From NCBI GenBank assembly GCA_024232965.1, contig JACKQF010000003.1, positions 682,001 through 746,000 of the forward strand: 64,000 bases of DNA, read 5' to 3'. Under the pieces are notes generated by a model, which worked only from the letters and a program-made list of their open reading frames with translations, had not been told where the DNA came from and searched no databases. Source of the DNA: Verrucomicrobiaceae bacterium. Its GTDB lineage: Bacteria; Verrucomicrobiota; Verrucomicrobiia; Verrucomicrobiales; Verrucomicrobiaceae. Positions 38,017-47,785 of the stretch are shown piece by piece (positions within the stretch are counted from its first letter, which is position 1; every line of letters begins with the position of its first letter). A program made the translations under genes and the position numbers.

Positions 38017-39881
38017 AACACTGCCTTGCGGTGGAAGAGAAAGCTCTCCAGCAAAAGCAGCAGCACGATGCTCCAGATCAATAGCTGAGGCACTGTCCAC
38101 TGTTGGAGCCAGCTCGCACGCTGGAGGGTTGGGGCGGGCGTGATTTCTGTCGTGTTTGTTTCTGGAATCTGGATAGGAAGGTTTGTCTCCGTCTCAGAGC
38201 CGAGGATGCATGCGCCCTTGCGACCATCGGTGGTGTCCCACATGCCGATGCGTTGCAGTGAAACAAGGCCGGATGAGGTCTCGTCTGTGGCGGAGCGAAA
38301 GCCGTTGCCATCCCACTCTGTCCAGTGCAGGGAGCCCTCTGCCGTGAGGATGGAGCCCGTATGGCGCACTTCGTAACTGCTCAGTGTGCTGGAAGATTCA
38401 CCGCACCAGTAGAGGGCGTTTCCAAGGACCAAAGGGAAGGCCGGGAGCAGGGCCAGATTTTCCGAACGCGATGGCGAAAAGGCACTGACCAGCAGGCGTT
38501 GGCCATTCACTTCTCCTGCGGCCAACAGCGGTTCGGAGCCTGCCATCCAAAGGGGCTCAATCGATGACGGTAGCGAGAGGATTGCTGTCTGGGTGAGCGC
38601 GAGTCGACTTGAAGACACCCGGAAGAGCACGGGATGATCTGGGGCTGCTGTCCGGACTGCTGGCACGGGGACACCGCGAGGTCCGAGGGAGCGGACGCGG
38701 ATCGGGCCAGCGTTGGCTGCGGGGCTGAGGAGCAGCGCGGGACGATCCTCTGGCCACGGGGATGGTGCCCAGTTTTCGAAGACGTAAACATCTGGCTTTT
38801 GCTTCGGCGGCCAGTCCTGTGGGCGGCCGCGTAGCATCTCAATGCGGCCCTGCTCGATGAGCGCTTTCAGGGCGAGTTCGGTGAAAGGGTCAGGCTTTTC
38901 TGTGAACCACGCGACGATCAGTGGCTTCCCCTCAGGCAGTGGAGCCACGACGCCGTTGTCGGTGGCAAGACAATCACCGGGGGTGGAGAGTCGGAACTCC
39001 ACCTGCTGCCCGTGCACGCCCTCAAGCGGCAGCAGCAAAGAAGCAGAAGCTCCGGGGGCGAGTTCAAGCTCGCGCAATTGAGCGAGCCTTCCCCCCAGAT
39101 GGACCTCTAGCGTGCTGGTCACTTTCTGAGGGTTGGCTGCGGCGGCGGTGATCTTCAAAAAGCCTTCAAAACGATCTCGCGAGAGGGGAGCGGGGCGGAT
39201 CTGAAAAGCGGTGATCCCCACGTTCACGGCCGTATTCAAGGCGCAATCAATAAAGGCGTAGGGTCGCTTGGCGAGATCTTCGTCCTGCATGGACCACGGC
39301 GCATCGCTGGCATGCCATATCTGGGAACGGGATTCGAGTTCGGCGAGGCGGTGTGCGGTGATTTTGGCTGCCTCATCGCCGGCTTCAACTGGCGCGACGG
39401 TGAGCGATTCCAGGGCGCGGAGGCAGTCGCGTTGATTGCGGCTGCGGGAGAGAAGCACACGGGGTTTGGATTCCACCGCGACCAGTGAGAGTTGCGTTTG
39501 CGCGGGAAGATTGCGGATCTTGTCGGCCAATTGCTTCTGCGCGATTTGGAGCCGGGACTGGCCGCGTTCGTCTTTGGCTGCCATCGAGGCGCTGCAGTCC
39601 ACCACCAGGACGATAGCGTCCTCGGACTCCACTCCCGCTTCGGTCACTGGTCGGGCCAGGGCAAAGACGCCGAGCAGGAGAATCAGCAGTGTCAGCAGTA
39701 GCGACAGGAGGCGCTTGATGCGGCGCAGCCAGGCGGACTCTTGGTGCTCGCGCGACAGCGCCCGAAAGAAGAGCAGGGTGGAGACGGGCACCTTACGTGC
39801 CCGACGCCGGAAGAGATACAAGGCCAGCGGGATGAGCGCCAGCCAAGCGAGATGCAGCAAATGGGGAGCCAGGAAATGCAT
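38013..39881 (-). CDS. BatA/VWA-domain inner-membrane protein
   Basis: 622 residues. The N-terminus matches BatA (Bacteroides aerotolerance) proteins: MHFLAPHLLHLAWLALIPLA, a first TM helix, RRRARKVPVSTLLFFRAL, and a second TM (about 57-76). A von Willebrand factor A domain follows, with the MIDAS motif D95-C-S-A-S99. The large C-terminal region is periplasmic beta-rich and partly glutamine amidotransferase-like, and the protein ends in a third TM helix (LLIWSIVLLLLLESFLFHRK). Such proteins usually work with a MoxR ATPase and a DUF58 protein, neither of which is nearby. ATG 39881, 47 bp downstream of the PSCyt1-SHD1 gene's stop on the same strand. Confidence 0.88.
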   Translation of the reverse strand: MHFLAPHLLHLAWLALIPLALYLFRRRARKVPVSTLLFFRALSREHQESAWLRRIKRLLSLLLTLLILLLGVFALARPVTEAGVESEDAIVLVVDCSASMAAKDERGQSRLQIAQKQLADKIRNLPAQTQLSLVAVESKPRVLLSRSRNQRDCLRALESLTVAPVEAGDEAAKITAHRLAELESRSQIWHASDAPWSMQDEDLAKRPYAFIDCALNTAVNVGITAFQIRPAPLSRDRFEGFLKITAAAANPQKVTSTLEVHLGGRLAQLRELELAPGASASLLLPLEGVHGQQVEFRLSTPGDCLATDNGVVAPLPEGKPLIVAWFTEKPDPFTELALKALIEQGRIEMLRGRPQDWPPKQKPDVYVFENWAPSPWPEDRPALLLSPAANAGPIRVRSLGPRGVPVPAVRTAAPDHPVLFRVSSSRLALTQTAILSLPSSIEPLWMAGSEPLLAAGEVNGQRLLVSAFSPSRSENLALLPAFPLVLGNALYWCGESSSTLSSYEVRHTGSILTAEGSLHWTEWDGNGFRSATDETSSGLVSLQRIGMWDTTDGRKGACILGSETETNLPIQIPETNTTEITPAPTLQRASWLQQWTVPQLLIWSIVLLLLLESFLFHRKAVF

Positions 39882-39928
39882 GAGCCCGATGAACCGCAGT
39901 CAAGGGCAAGTCGCACCCTGGGTCAAGA

Positions 39929-40492
39929 CTATTGACCGCCAGCGGCCTTCTTGGCGGCTTCTTGACTTTCTGGGGAAAGGTCTGCCATCGGGTAGGTATA
40001 GACAGTGCCGTCTGCGGCCTTCAAAAGCACGCGGTCGGTGCCGTCCATGCCTTCAAAGCTAGCCTGGAGTGACTTTCCTGCGTTGTTGGTCCACGTGGCC
40101 ATTGCTCCAGCGGCTGGAGCTGCTGCTGGCGCTGCCGCAGGGGCGGCGGAGGCGTCAAAGCTAGCTCCCTCGGTGATCCATGCTTTCAGCACACCCATTT
40201 CTGCTGCGGTCAGCCGATTTTTGCCTTTTGGCGGCATGACATCCTCGTCGTCGTCAGGCAGGGCGACCGTTATTAGAATACTGCTCTTCTGAGGTTCACC
40301 TGCCTTCACCTGCTTTTCTAGATCCTCCTGGCGATCAATCGCAAAGTCGCCCTTGGTCTTTTTCGCGGTACTGTGGCACTCGGCGCACTTACGACTGAGG
40401 ATCGGGAAGACGTCCTTTTTGAAGTCGGCAGCCGTGGCAGGATGGGCTACGGCGAGAAGCGTGAGGACGGGGAGGAGGTGGTTGATTTTCAT
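39929..40492 (-). CDS. Exported PSCyt1-type haem protein with C-terminal SHD1 domain
   Basis: 187 residues, signal peptide to about 21. A planctomycete-type cytochrome c domain has CAECH (36-40) followed by DFAIDRQEDL and the conserved DVMPPKGKNRLTAAEMGVLK then AWITEGASF. After an Ala/Pro linker (about 114-130) comes an SLA1-homology (SHD1) domain: TWTNNAGKSLQASFEGMDG and VYTYPMADLSPESQE. The same SHD1 type occurs in the peptidase at 59.8 kb. Likely a periplasmic protein bound to the cell surface; electron partners unknown. It lies between a SurA-like gene and the BatA gene, all on the minus strand. Confidence 0.9.
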   Translation of the reverse strand: MKINHLLPVLTLLAVAHPATAADFKKDVFPILSRKCAECHSTAKKTKGDFAIDRQEDLEKQVKAGEPQKSSILITVALPDDDEDVMPPKGKNRLTAAEMGVLKAWITEGASFDASAAPAAAPAAAPAAGAMATWTNNAGKSLQASFEGMDGTDRVLLKAADGTVYTYPMADLSPESQEAAKKAAGGQ

Positions 40493-40549
40493 TTCGGTGC
40501 GCGTGTTGTATCAGGGAGACGGTTGTTCGTCCATCATTCTTAGACCGGA

Positions 40550-41626
40550 TTATTCAAAGCGGCGAATCACGGCGCGCTTGCGCAGGCCCTTCAGCCAGTT
40601 GTCGAGGCTGCTACGGGATTTTTGCTGGTTGATCATGCGCTCGATCTGAGGTCGCAGTTTTTCGAGAGGGACCGGGGTGCCGAGCTTCTTAGCGTCGCAG
40701 TAGATGATGATGAACATGGTCTCGTCATCGATGACGGGTGAGACACCGCCATCCTTCACTTGGAAAGCTGCGTCAGCGATGGACTTCTTCATCTGCTTGC
40801 GGTCCATCCATGGCCATTCGCCACCATCGTCAGAGCGGCTGTCCTGGGACTCTGCCTTGGCGATGGAGGCAAAGTCGGCACCCGCGATGACGCGTGAGCG
40901 GATATCCTGGGCGAGGCGACGCTGTCCCTCGATGGTCAGGTTTGGGTCGCCGGTGAATTTTGGAATGGAGATCGTGCTGATCTTGATCATGTCGTTCTCG
41001 CGATAGTCCGCGATGTGCTCCTGGTAGTATTGATCGACTTCGCGCGGTGTCGGCGGCGCTTGCTCGGCCGCATAGCGTCCGCGCATCACGTTGACGATGA
41101 TCATGCGCTCGCGGACTTCCCGGAATTTTTTCATCGTCATGCCGGTGCGGGCCAGTTCGGTAACGAACTCATCGCGGTTGCCTTTGAAGTTATCACGGAT
41201 GATGCCGTTGATGTCGTCTTCGACATATTGAGGCTTGATGACGCCGCCGATCTTTTTGAACTCTGCCAAGATCAGTTGGCGATCAATGAGGTCATCCAGA
41301 GCGTTGGCGCGGACCTTGGCGACTTCCGCCTGGAGGGCTCCAGGATCGTTGCGAAACTGGAAGGCTGCGACTTGCTCCTGGGCTTTCACAGCGTCGCGAA
41401 CTTCGGACCAGGTGATGACTTGGCCATTTACGACGGCGGCAATGCCGTTGGCGGAACCGGTGAGCCCAGGGGAACTCGCTCGCTTGGCTGCGGTTGCCTC
41501 AGCAGGTTGCGGAGCGCCTGGTGTGGCCGTTGCGCCTGAAGTGGATTCTTGGGGGCTATTGCTTGAACATGCTGCTGCAAAGAGGACAGACAGGCAGCAC
41601 AGAAGACGGGCGGAAGACGAAATCAT
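40550..41626 (-). CDS. SurA-like peptidyl-prolyl cis-trans isomerase
   Basis: 358 residues from ATG 41626 (MISSSARLLCCLSVLFAAAC), where FAAAC-SS may be a lipobox, so it could be an envelope lipoprotein. A SurA_N-type region follows: GIAAVVNGQVITWSEVRDAV and ANALDDLIDRQLILAEFKKI. A parvulin domain lies near residues 200-330, with GADFASIAKAESQDSRSDDG then GEWPWMD and VKDGGVSPVIDDETMFIIIY. The expected role is folding of outer-membrane proteins in the periplasm. An upstream in-frame TTG at 41638 is less likely. Divergent from the DUF1501 gene at 41782. Confidence 0.92.
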   Translation of the reverse strand: MISSSARLLCCLSVLFAAACSSNSPQESTSGATATPGAPQPAEATAAKRASSPGLTGSANGIAAVVNGQVITWSEVRDAVKAQEQVAAFQFRNDPGALQAEVAKVRANALDDLIDRQLILAEFKKIGGVIKPQYVEDDINGIIRDNFKGNRDEFVTELARTGMTMKKFREVRERMIIVNVMRGRYAAEQAPPTPREVDQYYQEHIADYRENDMIKISTISIPKFTGDPNLTIEGQRRLAQDIRSRVIAGADFASIAKAESQDSRSDDGGEWPWMDRKQMKKSIADAAFQVKDGGVSPVIDDETMFIIIYCDAKKLGTPVPLEKLRPQIERMINQQKSRSSLDNWLKGLRKRAVIRRFE

Positions 41627-41781
41627 GATAAGAGGCAATGCTTATCAGGGCAAATCCGGCAAGCAAGGGCAAAAAATTGTGGAGAATGTGGCACATCATT
41701 TACATGCCGCATCCTGCCATCCGGCATGGACGGGACTGACAAAGCGATAGATTGGGCTCAATTGCGGCGAATTCAGCCTTG

Positions 41782-43221
41782 ATGATTCGCCGCAAACTCC
41801 AAGCTGAAATCCGTCAAGAATACGCCCGGCATCTGTCCCGTCGTTGGTTTTTCAAGGATTGTGGTGTGGGATTGGCATCAATCGCGGCCATGGAATTGCT
41901 AGGGCAGGGGGCGCAAGCGGCACCCGTGCCGATCAGCCCGCTGGCGCAAAAGCGCCCGCAGTATCCGGCGAAGGCCAAAAGGGTGATCTACCTCTTCATG
42001 GGTGGGGCACCCAGCCATTTGGAGCTCTTTGACAACAAACCGGAGCTCTCCAAGTGGGATGGCAAACTCCCTCCGCCGGAGCTGCTCCAGGGTTATCGAG
42101 CGGCCTTCATCAATCCGAATAGCACCTTGCTCGGTCCCAAATACAAGTTTGCCCGGCACGGCCAATCCGGAGCGGAGATCAGTGAACTGCTGCCCTATAC
42201 AGCAAGCGTGGCGGATGATCTGACGATCGTGCGGTCGATGAAAACGGATGCGTTCAATCATGCCCCAGCTCAGATCTTGATGAGCACGGGGTCGCAGATT
42301 TTTGGGCGTCCTAGTTTTGGTGCTTGGACATTGTATGGCCTGGGCACCGAGAATCAGGACGTCCCAGGCTTCGTCGTGATGCAAAGCGGTGCCAAAGGGC
42401 CGAGCGGTGGGCTCTCGAACTTTGGGTGCGGATTCCTGCCGACCATTTATCAAGGCGTGCCTTTTCGCAGTGCCGGGGAACCTGTGTTGTATCTGACGAA
42501 TCCAGACGGCGTTAGCGATGCGACTCAGCGCGACACTTTGGATGTTCTCAAAACACTGAACGAAGAGCGACTGGCCACCGTCGGCGACCCGGAAATCGCG
42601 GCTCGGATCAACAGCTTTGAGCTGGCCTACCGCATGCAAAAGACCGCTCCAGAGCTGATGGACATCAGTCGCGAGCCACAGCACATCCTCGACATGTATG
42701 GTGCCAAACCAGGCGAGCCCTCTTTTGCCAATAACTGCCTCTTGGCACGGCGATTGATTGAAGGCGGCGTGCGTTTTGTGCAACTCTTCCACGAGGCCTG
42801 GGATCACCACGGCGGCTTGACGAAGGGACTGAAGGATCAGTGTGGGCAGACGGACAAACCTTGCGCAGCGCTCGTTCGTGATTTGAAGCAGCGTGGTCTA
42901 TTGGAGGATACGATCGTGATCTGGGGCGGAGAATTTGGGCGCACGCCGATGGTCCAAGGCGGCAATGACGGTCGGGATCACCATCCGAATTGCTTCAGCA
43001 TGTGGTTTGCTGGCGGAGGTATGAAGCCGGGTTTGACGCTTGGCGGAAGCGATGAATTTGGCTTCAACGTTACCGAAGACCCGGTGCATGTGCATGATCT
43101 GCACGCGACCTTGCTGCATCTATTGGGGTTTGATCACACGAAACTGGCAGTCAAATTTCAGGGCCTCAATATGCGCCTGACAAATGTACATGGCGAACTG
43201 GTGGATAAGTTGTTGGCCTGA
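41782..43221 (+). CDS. DUF1501 family exported protein
   Basis: 479 residues from ATG 41782. The leader is a Tat-like HLSRRWFFKDCGVGLASIAA after a charged 18-residue head. DUF1501 marks: AKRVIYLFMGGAPSHLELFD, AWDHHGGLTKGLKDQCGQTD, TIVIWGGEFGRTPMVQGGND, GRDHHPNCFSMWFAGGGMKP and VHDLHATLLHLLGFDHTKLA. It is the version that always accompanies DUF1549/DUF1553 proteins in PVC genomes; the haem partner starts 18 bp downstream. The upstream TTG at 41752 is disfavoured. Confidence 0.93.
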   Translation: MIRRKLQAEIRQEYARHLSRRWFFKDCGVGLASIAAMELLGQGAQAAPVPISPLAQKRPQYPAKAKRVIYLFMGGAPSHLELFDNKPELSKWDGKLPPPELLQGYRAAFINPNSTLLGPKYKFARHGQSGAEISELLPYTASVADDLTIVRSMKTDAFNHAPAQILMSTGSQIFGRPSFGAWTLYGLGTENQDVPGFVVMQSGAKGPSGGLSNFGCGFLPTIYQGVPFRSAGEPVLYLTNPDGVSDATQRDTLDVLKTLNEERLATVGDPEIAARINSFELAYRMQKTAPELMDISREPQHILDMYGAKPGEPSFANNCLLARRLIEGGVRFVQLFHEAWDHHGGLTKGLKDQCGQTDKPCAALVRDLKQRGLLEDTIVIWGGEFGRTPMVQGGNDGRDHHPNCFSMWFAGGGMKPGLTLGGSDEFGFNVTEDPVHVHDLHATLLHLLGFDHTKLAVKFQGLNMRLTNVHGELVDKLLA

Positions 43222-43239
43222 TCGGACGTACTTAGACCT

Positions 43240-46200
43240 GTGATTTTCCGGCCTCAGTTCCTTTTCTCCCTGATTCTCGTGTCCGCATTCTCCGCTGGTG
43301 CAGCGGAGCGCGTGCAGTTTAACCGCGATGTGCGGCCTATCCTGTCCGACAAATGCTTTCATTGTCACGGTCCTGATGACAAGAAACGTGAGGCGGGTTT
43401 GAGACTCGATGTGCGGGCAGAAGCCCTGAAAAAGGGGGAGTCTGGCAGCATCGCGATTGTTCCAGGCAAACCGGAGTTGAGCGCTGTGGTGGAGCGCATC
43501 ACCACTACAGCCGCCGATGACATCATGCCGCCGCCAAAGATGCACAAGGCGGTGACGACAGCCGAAATCGATCTGCTCCGGCGCTGGATTGCTGAGGGTG
43601 CCGAGTATCAAGGTCACTGGGCGTTTGAGCCGGTGCGTTCGCCAAAGGTGCCTCAGGTGGCTGGCGCAGCGACGCCTGTGGATGCTTTTATCCGAGCACG
43701 TCTGGCCAAGGACGGGCTGGCTCCTTCACCCGAAGCTGACAAGGCGACGCAGATCCGGCGAGTCACATTGGATTTGGTGGGGTTGCCACCGACTCCAGAG
43801 GAGGTGCGTGCTTTTGTCGCAGACTCCTCTCCAAAAGCTTATGAAGCTTTGGTGGATCGGTTGCTGGCCTCTCAACAGTACGGCGAACACATGGCGAGGC
43901 AATGGCTGGATTTTGCTCGCTTCGCAGACAGCAATGGCTTCCAGACGGACAGCAGTCGCAGCATGTGGCCGTGGCGGGATTGGGTCATCCGCGCCTTCAA
44001 TGACAATTTGCCGTATGACCAGTTTACCGTGCAGCAGGTGGCGGGAGATCTCTTGCCGAATGCCACGCAGGATCAGATCGTCGCCACGGGGTTCAATCGC
44101 AATCATCGCATCAATGGCGAGGGTGGGATCATTGCAGAGGAATGGCGCATCGAAAACATCATCGACCGGGTGGAGACCACCAGTTTCACTTGGCTGGGGT
44201 TGACGCTCAATTGCTGCCGTTGCCACGATCACAAGTATGATCCCTTCTCGCAGAAGGATTTTTACAGCTTCTTTGCCTTCTTCAACAACGTGGAAGAAAG
44301 CGGTACCATCCAGGGCGCATCAAACCGGTCTGGCGGTAATTCCGTGCCTTTCATGAAGGTCACGACGGCGGAGCAAAAGACGAAGTTAGACGCACTACAG
44401 GCCGCTGCCAGCGAAGCGGGAAGAGCGATGCGTGCGGCGGAAAAGGAACTGCCAAAGTTGGTCGCCGCATGGGAGCCGACGGTGGCTGGCAGCAAACTGG
44501 TCGCGAAGTCCGCCTGGCAGCGTCTCGATCCAGAGAACATCGAATCTAAGTTCGGCGCGACGCTGACGCGCCAAGCCGATGGTAGCTATTTGGCGAGCGG
44601 TACCAATCCGGCAAAGGATGTGTACGTTTTTGATGCAGCGATGCCTGCCGATGGAGCCAGTGCTTTCCTTCTGGAGTGCTTCCCTGATCCAAGTCTGCCC
44701 AATCAGAGCCTGGGGCGCAATTCGAACGGGAACTTTGTGCTGACTGATTTTGATGTCTTTGTTCAGAAGGCTGGGGGAAAGCCTGTGAAACAAACGGTTG
44801 CCAAAGCCATAGCTGATTACTCGCAGAAGGGTTACGAGATTGGTGCGGTGCTGGACAAAAAATCCGGGCGCGGTTGGGCCATTGATGGTCCGACAAAACG
44901 TGATCCACGGCGGGCGATGTTTGTTTTGGAAAAGCCACTGCCACCGCAGGCTGGTGCCAAGTTGCTGCTGCGGTTGCGTCACGAGGCTATCGCGAACCAC
45001 AATATTGGTCGCTTCCGTCTATCCTCGGCTGCCGCTGATGCGGTCGATGTGAAGTTGGATGGGGACACCTCACTGACCGAGATCAAACTCATCGTCGCAA
45101 CACCGTTCGCCAAGCGTTCCCCTGCGCAAGTGAAGAGTCTGCATGCCTTCTTCCGCGCAAACGTGGATAGCCCGCTGCGTGCTGCCGATCGGGCGCTGGC
45201 CGCAGCGACGAGTGCCGTGATGAAATACGAGGACACGCTGCCGACCACCATGGTGATGAAGGAGGCGGCGACTCCGCGCGATGCTTTCATCCTCACACGC
45301 GGTGAATACGATAAGCCCGCTGCGAAGGTCACCATGGCAACGCCTGCGGTGCTTCCGCCGATGCCAAAGGGCGCACCGCTGAATCGACTCGGGCTTGCGC
45401 AGTGGCTGGTCGCTCCTGAGAATCCGCTGACGGCTCGCGTGTGGGTTAATCGCGCCTGGGAGCGCTTCTTTGGCAATGGCCTCTGCAAGACCACCGAGAA
45501 TCTGGGCAGTCAGGCGGAGTATCCGGTGCATCCAGAGTTGCTCGACTGGCTGGCAGCAGAGTTCATGCGCAGCGGTTGGGACATGAAAGCGATGATGAAG
45601 CTCATGGTCATGAGTCAGACCTATCGCCAAAGCTCTGCCGTGACGCCAGCGATGGTTGCGGCAGATCCTGAAAACCGATTCCTGGCACGTGGCCCGCGCT
45701 TTCGATTGACCGGCGAGGTGGTGCGCGATCAGGCTCTGGCCATCGGCGGACTGCTGGTGCCAAAAATTGGCGGACCCAGTGTGCGGCCCTACATGCCTGA
45801 GGGCGTGTGGGATGAAACAAGCAAATACGGAGACCTGCGCGGCTACAAGGCGGATGCTGGTGAAGGTCTCTATCGTCGCACGCTTTACACCATCTGGAAA
45901 CGGACCGCAGCTCCGCCAACGATGATGCTTTTCGATGCGCCGACGCGGGAGATTTGTACCGTGAAACGCAGCCGCACGAATACGCCGCTGCAGGCATTGG
46001 CGCTCTTGAATGAAGTGACCTTTGTTGAGGCTGCGCGCGGTCTTGCTCAGTTGATGATTCAAAAAGGCGGTGCCACCCCTGAGGAACGTCTGCGCTATGG
46101 TTATCTGCGCGCCACTGCTCAGGAACTCGAATCGCCTGCGATGGCGGTTTTGCTGAAGGGATTGAAGGAGCGTCTCGCCTGGTATCAGGCACATTCAGAG

Positions 46201-46329
46201 GACGCGGCAAAGCTTGTCAGCCAAGGACAGTCAAAGCCAGCAGAAGGCATCGCAGTACCCGAACTCGCCGCCTACTGCACCACCGCTAGCGTCTTGATGA
46301 ACCTCGACCGCGTTGTCACACGCCAATAA
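43240..46329 (+). CDS. PSCyt1-DUF1549-DUF1553 exported haem protein
   Basis: 1029 residues, GTG start at 43240, the only start ahead of the signal peptide (IFRPQFLFSLILVSAFSAGA). Haem motif CFHCH (39-43) in VQFNRDVRPILSDKCFHCHG; MPPPKMHKAVTTAEIDLLRR ends the PSCyt1 domain. DUF1549 (about 145-350) has IRRVTLDLVGLPPTPEEVRA, ARQWLDFARFADSNGFQ and LGLTLNCCRCHDHKYDPFSQ. A long beta/coiled insert is followed by DUF1553 (about 700-960) with LAQWLVAPENPLTARVWVNR, RGPRFRLTGEVVRDQALAIG and RTNTPLQALALLNEVTFVEA. Note the second CxxCH-like CCRCH in DUF1549. Flanked on both sides by DUF1501 genes in one operon. Confidence 0.93.
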   Translation: MIFRPQFLFSLILVSAFSAGAAERVQFNRDVRPILSDKCFHCHGPDDKKREAGLRLDVRAEALKKGESGSIAIVPGKPELSAVVERITTTAADDIMPPPKMHKAVTTAEIDLLRRWIAEGAEYQGHWAFEPVRSPKVPQVAGAATPVDAFIRARLAKDGLAPSPEADKATQIRRVTLDLVGLPPTPEEVRAFVADSSPKAYEALVDRLLASQQYGEHMARQWLDFARFADSNGFQTDSSRSMWPWRDWVIRAFNDNLPYDQFTVQQVAGDLLPNATQDQIVATGFNRNHRINGEGGIIAEEWRIENIIDRVETTSFTWLGLTLNCCRCHDHKYDPFSQKDFYSFFAFFNNVEESGTIQGASNRSGGNSVPFMKVTTAEQKTKLDALQAAASEAGRAMRAAEKELPKLVAAWEPTVAGSKLVAKSAWQRLDPENIESKFGATLTRQADGSYLASGTNPAKDVYVFDAAMPADGASAFLLECFPDPSLPNQSLGRNSNGNFVLTDFDVFVQKAGGKPVKQTVAKAIADYSQKGYEIGAVLDKKSGRGWAIDGPTKRDPRRAMFVLEKPLPPQAGAKLLLRLRHEAIANHNIGRFRLSSAAADAVDVKLDGDTSLTEIKLIVATPFAKRSPAQVKSLHAFFRANVDSPLRAADRALAAATSAVMKYEDTLPTTMVMKEAATPRDAFILTRGEYDKPAAKVTMATPAVLPPMPKGAPLNRLGLAQWLVAPENPLTARVWVNRAWERFFGNGLCKTTENLGSQAEYPVHPELLDWLAAEFMRSGWDMKAMMKLMVMSQTYRQSSAVTPAMVAADPENRFLARGPRFRLTGEVVRDQALAIGGLLVPKIGGPSVRPYMPEGVWDETSKYGDLRGYKADAGEGLYRRTLYTIWKRTAAPPTMMLFDAPTREICTVKRSRTNTPLQALALLNEVTFVEAARGLAQLMIQKGGATPEERLRYGYLRATAQELESPAMAVLLKGLKERLAWYQAHSEDAAKLVSQGQSKPAEGIAVPELAAYCTTASVLMNLDRVVTRQ

Positions 46330-46342
46330 GTTTTTTCCGTCC

Positions 46343-47785
46343 ATGAATGCCACCTCCTTTCGCCTCCAAGACCACCTGAACCGCCGCATCTTCATGGGGC
46401 GCAGCACCGCCGCGCTATCCTCTATTGCTTTGAGCAGTCTCATGAAGAGCGAATCGCAGGCAGCGCCGGCGGTGCGCGCCTTCCCGAACTTTGCGCCGAA
46501 GGCGAAGCGGGTGATTTACCTTTTTCAATCGGGTGCGCCGTCCCAGATGGATCTCTTTGATCCGAAACCGCAAATGGAAAAGTATCGCGGGCAGGATCTG
46601 CCTGCGAGCATCCGCCAAGGGCAGCGGCTCACGACGATGACCTCAGGACAAAAATCTTTCCCTGTGGCACCGTCGATGTTTAAGTTCAACCGACATGGCA
46701 AAAGCGGCACTGTCCTCAGCGAATTGATGCCGCACATCGGCACCGTGGCTGACGAACTCTGCGTGGTGCGCTCCATGTTTACGGAGGCAATCAATCACGA
46801 TCCGGCCATCACGTTTTGTCAGACCGGTTCACAGCTGGCAGGTCGCCCAAGCATTGGCTCATGGCTCGGTTATGGGCTCGGCAGCATGAACCATGATCTA
46901 CCTGCCTACGTGGTGTTGACCTCGTTTGGAACCGGGCGAACGAACGATCAACCGCTCTATGATCGTCTTTGGTCCAGCGGCTTCTTGCCCACGCAGCATC
47001 AGGGAGTGAAGTTCCGCAATGCGGGCGATCCGGTGCTCTACCTCTCCAATCCTGAGGGCCTGAATCGTGGTCTGCGGCGGCAGATGCTGGATGAACTTTC
47101 GGCACTGAACGAAGCCGATCATGCGCAGGGTGGCGATCCCGAGACGCTGACGCGTATCGCGCAATACGAGATGGCTTTCCGCATGCAAACCAGTGTGCCG
47201 GATTTGGTCGATACATCGAAAGAATCCAAGGAGGTCCTGGAGATGTACGGGCCGGACGTTCACAAGCCCGGCACTTACGCAGCCAATTGCTTGCTAGCGC
47301 GACGCCTGGCGGAGCGGGATGTGCGCTGCATCCAACTCTTCCACATGGGCTGGGATCACCACGGTGGTCTGCCCAATGCAATTCGCGGCCAATGCAGCGA
47401 TACGGATCAGGCCACGGCAGCGCTGATCAAAGACCTCAAGCAGCGCGGACTTTTGGACGATACTTTGATTGTCTGGGGCGGTGAGTTTGGCCGCACAATT
47501 TACAGCCAAGGCACACTGACGGAGACGAATTACGGTCGCGATCATCACCCTCGTTGCTTCAGTCTCTTCCTCGCCGGTGCTGGCGTGAACAAAGGCACCA
47601 CTTACGGAGAAACCGACGACTACTGCTACAATATCGTGCGAGACGGCGTCCACGTCCACGATTTGAACGCTACAATCATGCACCTCATGGGTGTCGATCA
47701 CGAGCGCCTAACCTACCGCTTCCAAGGTCGCGACTATCGCCTCACTGACATTCATGGGAATGTGGTGAAGGGGTTGTTGGCTTGA
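46343..47785 (+). CDS. DUF1501 family exported protein
   Basis: 480 residues from ATG 46343 (MNATSFRLQDHLNRRIFMGR), 13 bp after the PSD1-type gene. Leader with twin Arg (NRRIFMGRSTAALSSIALSS), then AKRVIYLFQSGAPSQMDLFD, GWDHHGGLPNAIRGQCSDTD, TLIVWGGEFGRTIYSQG, GRDHHPRCFSLFLAGAGVNK and VHDLNATIMHLMGVDHERLT. It is a full-length paralogue of the DUF1501 gene upstream of the same haem partner, not a fragment. The trio may form alternative complexes; this is inference. Confidence 0.93.
   Translation: MNATSFRLQDHLNRRIFMGRSTAALSSIALSSLMKSESQAAPAVRAFPNFAPKAKRVIYLFQSGAPSQMDLFDPKPQMEKYRGQDLPASIRQGQRLTTMTSGQKSFPVAPSMFKFNRHGKSGTVLSELMPHIGTVADELCVVRSMFTEAINHDPAITFCQTGSQLAGRPSIGSWLGYGLGSMNHDLPAYVVLTSFGTGRTNDQPLYDRLWSSGFLPTQHQGVKFRNAGDPVLYLSNPEGLNRGLRRQMLDELSALNEADHAQGGDPETLTRIAQYEMAFRMQTSVPDLVDTSKESKEVLEMYGPDVHKPGTYAANCLLARRLAERDVRCIQLFHMGWDHHGGLPNAIRGQCSDTDQATAALIKDLKQRGLLDDTLIVWGGEFGRTIYSQGTLTETNYGRDHHPRCFSLFLAGAGVNKGTTYGETDDYCYNIVRDGVHVHDLNATIMHLMGVDHERLTYRFQGRDYRLTDIHGNVVKGLLA

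Noticed and set aside
41703..41728. CATGCCG/CGGCATG inverted repeat before the DUF1501 gene
   Set aside because: Only 7 bp with a 12-base loop in a promoter-sized gap. Too weak to call an operator or terminator.
45070..46194. A 374-residue minus-strand frame
   Set aside because: Antisense to the DUF1549/DUF1553 gene, His/Arg-rich shadow translation.
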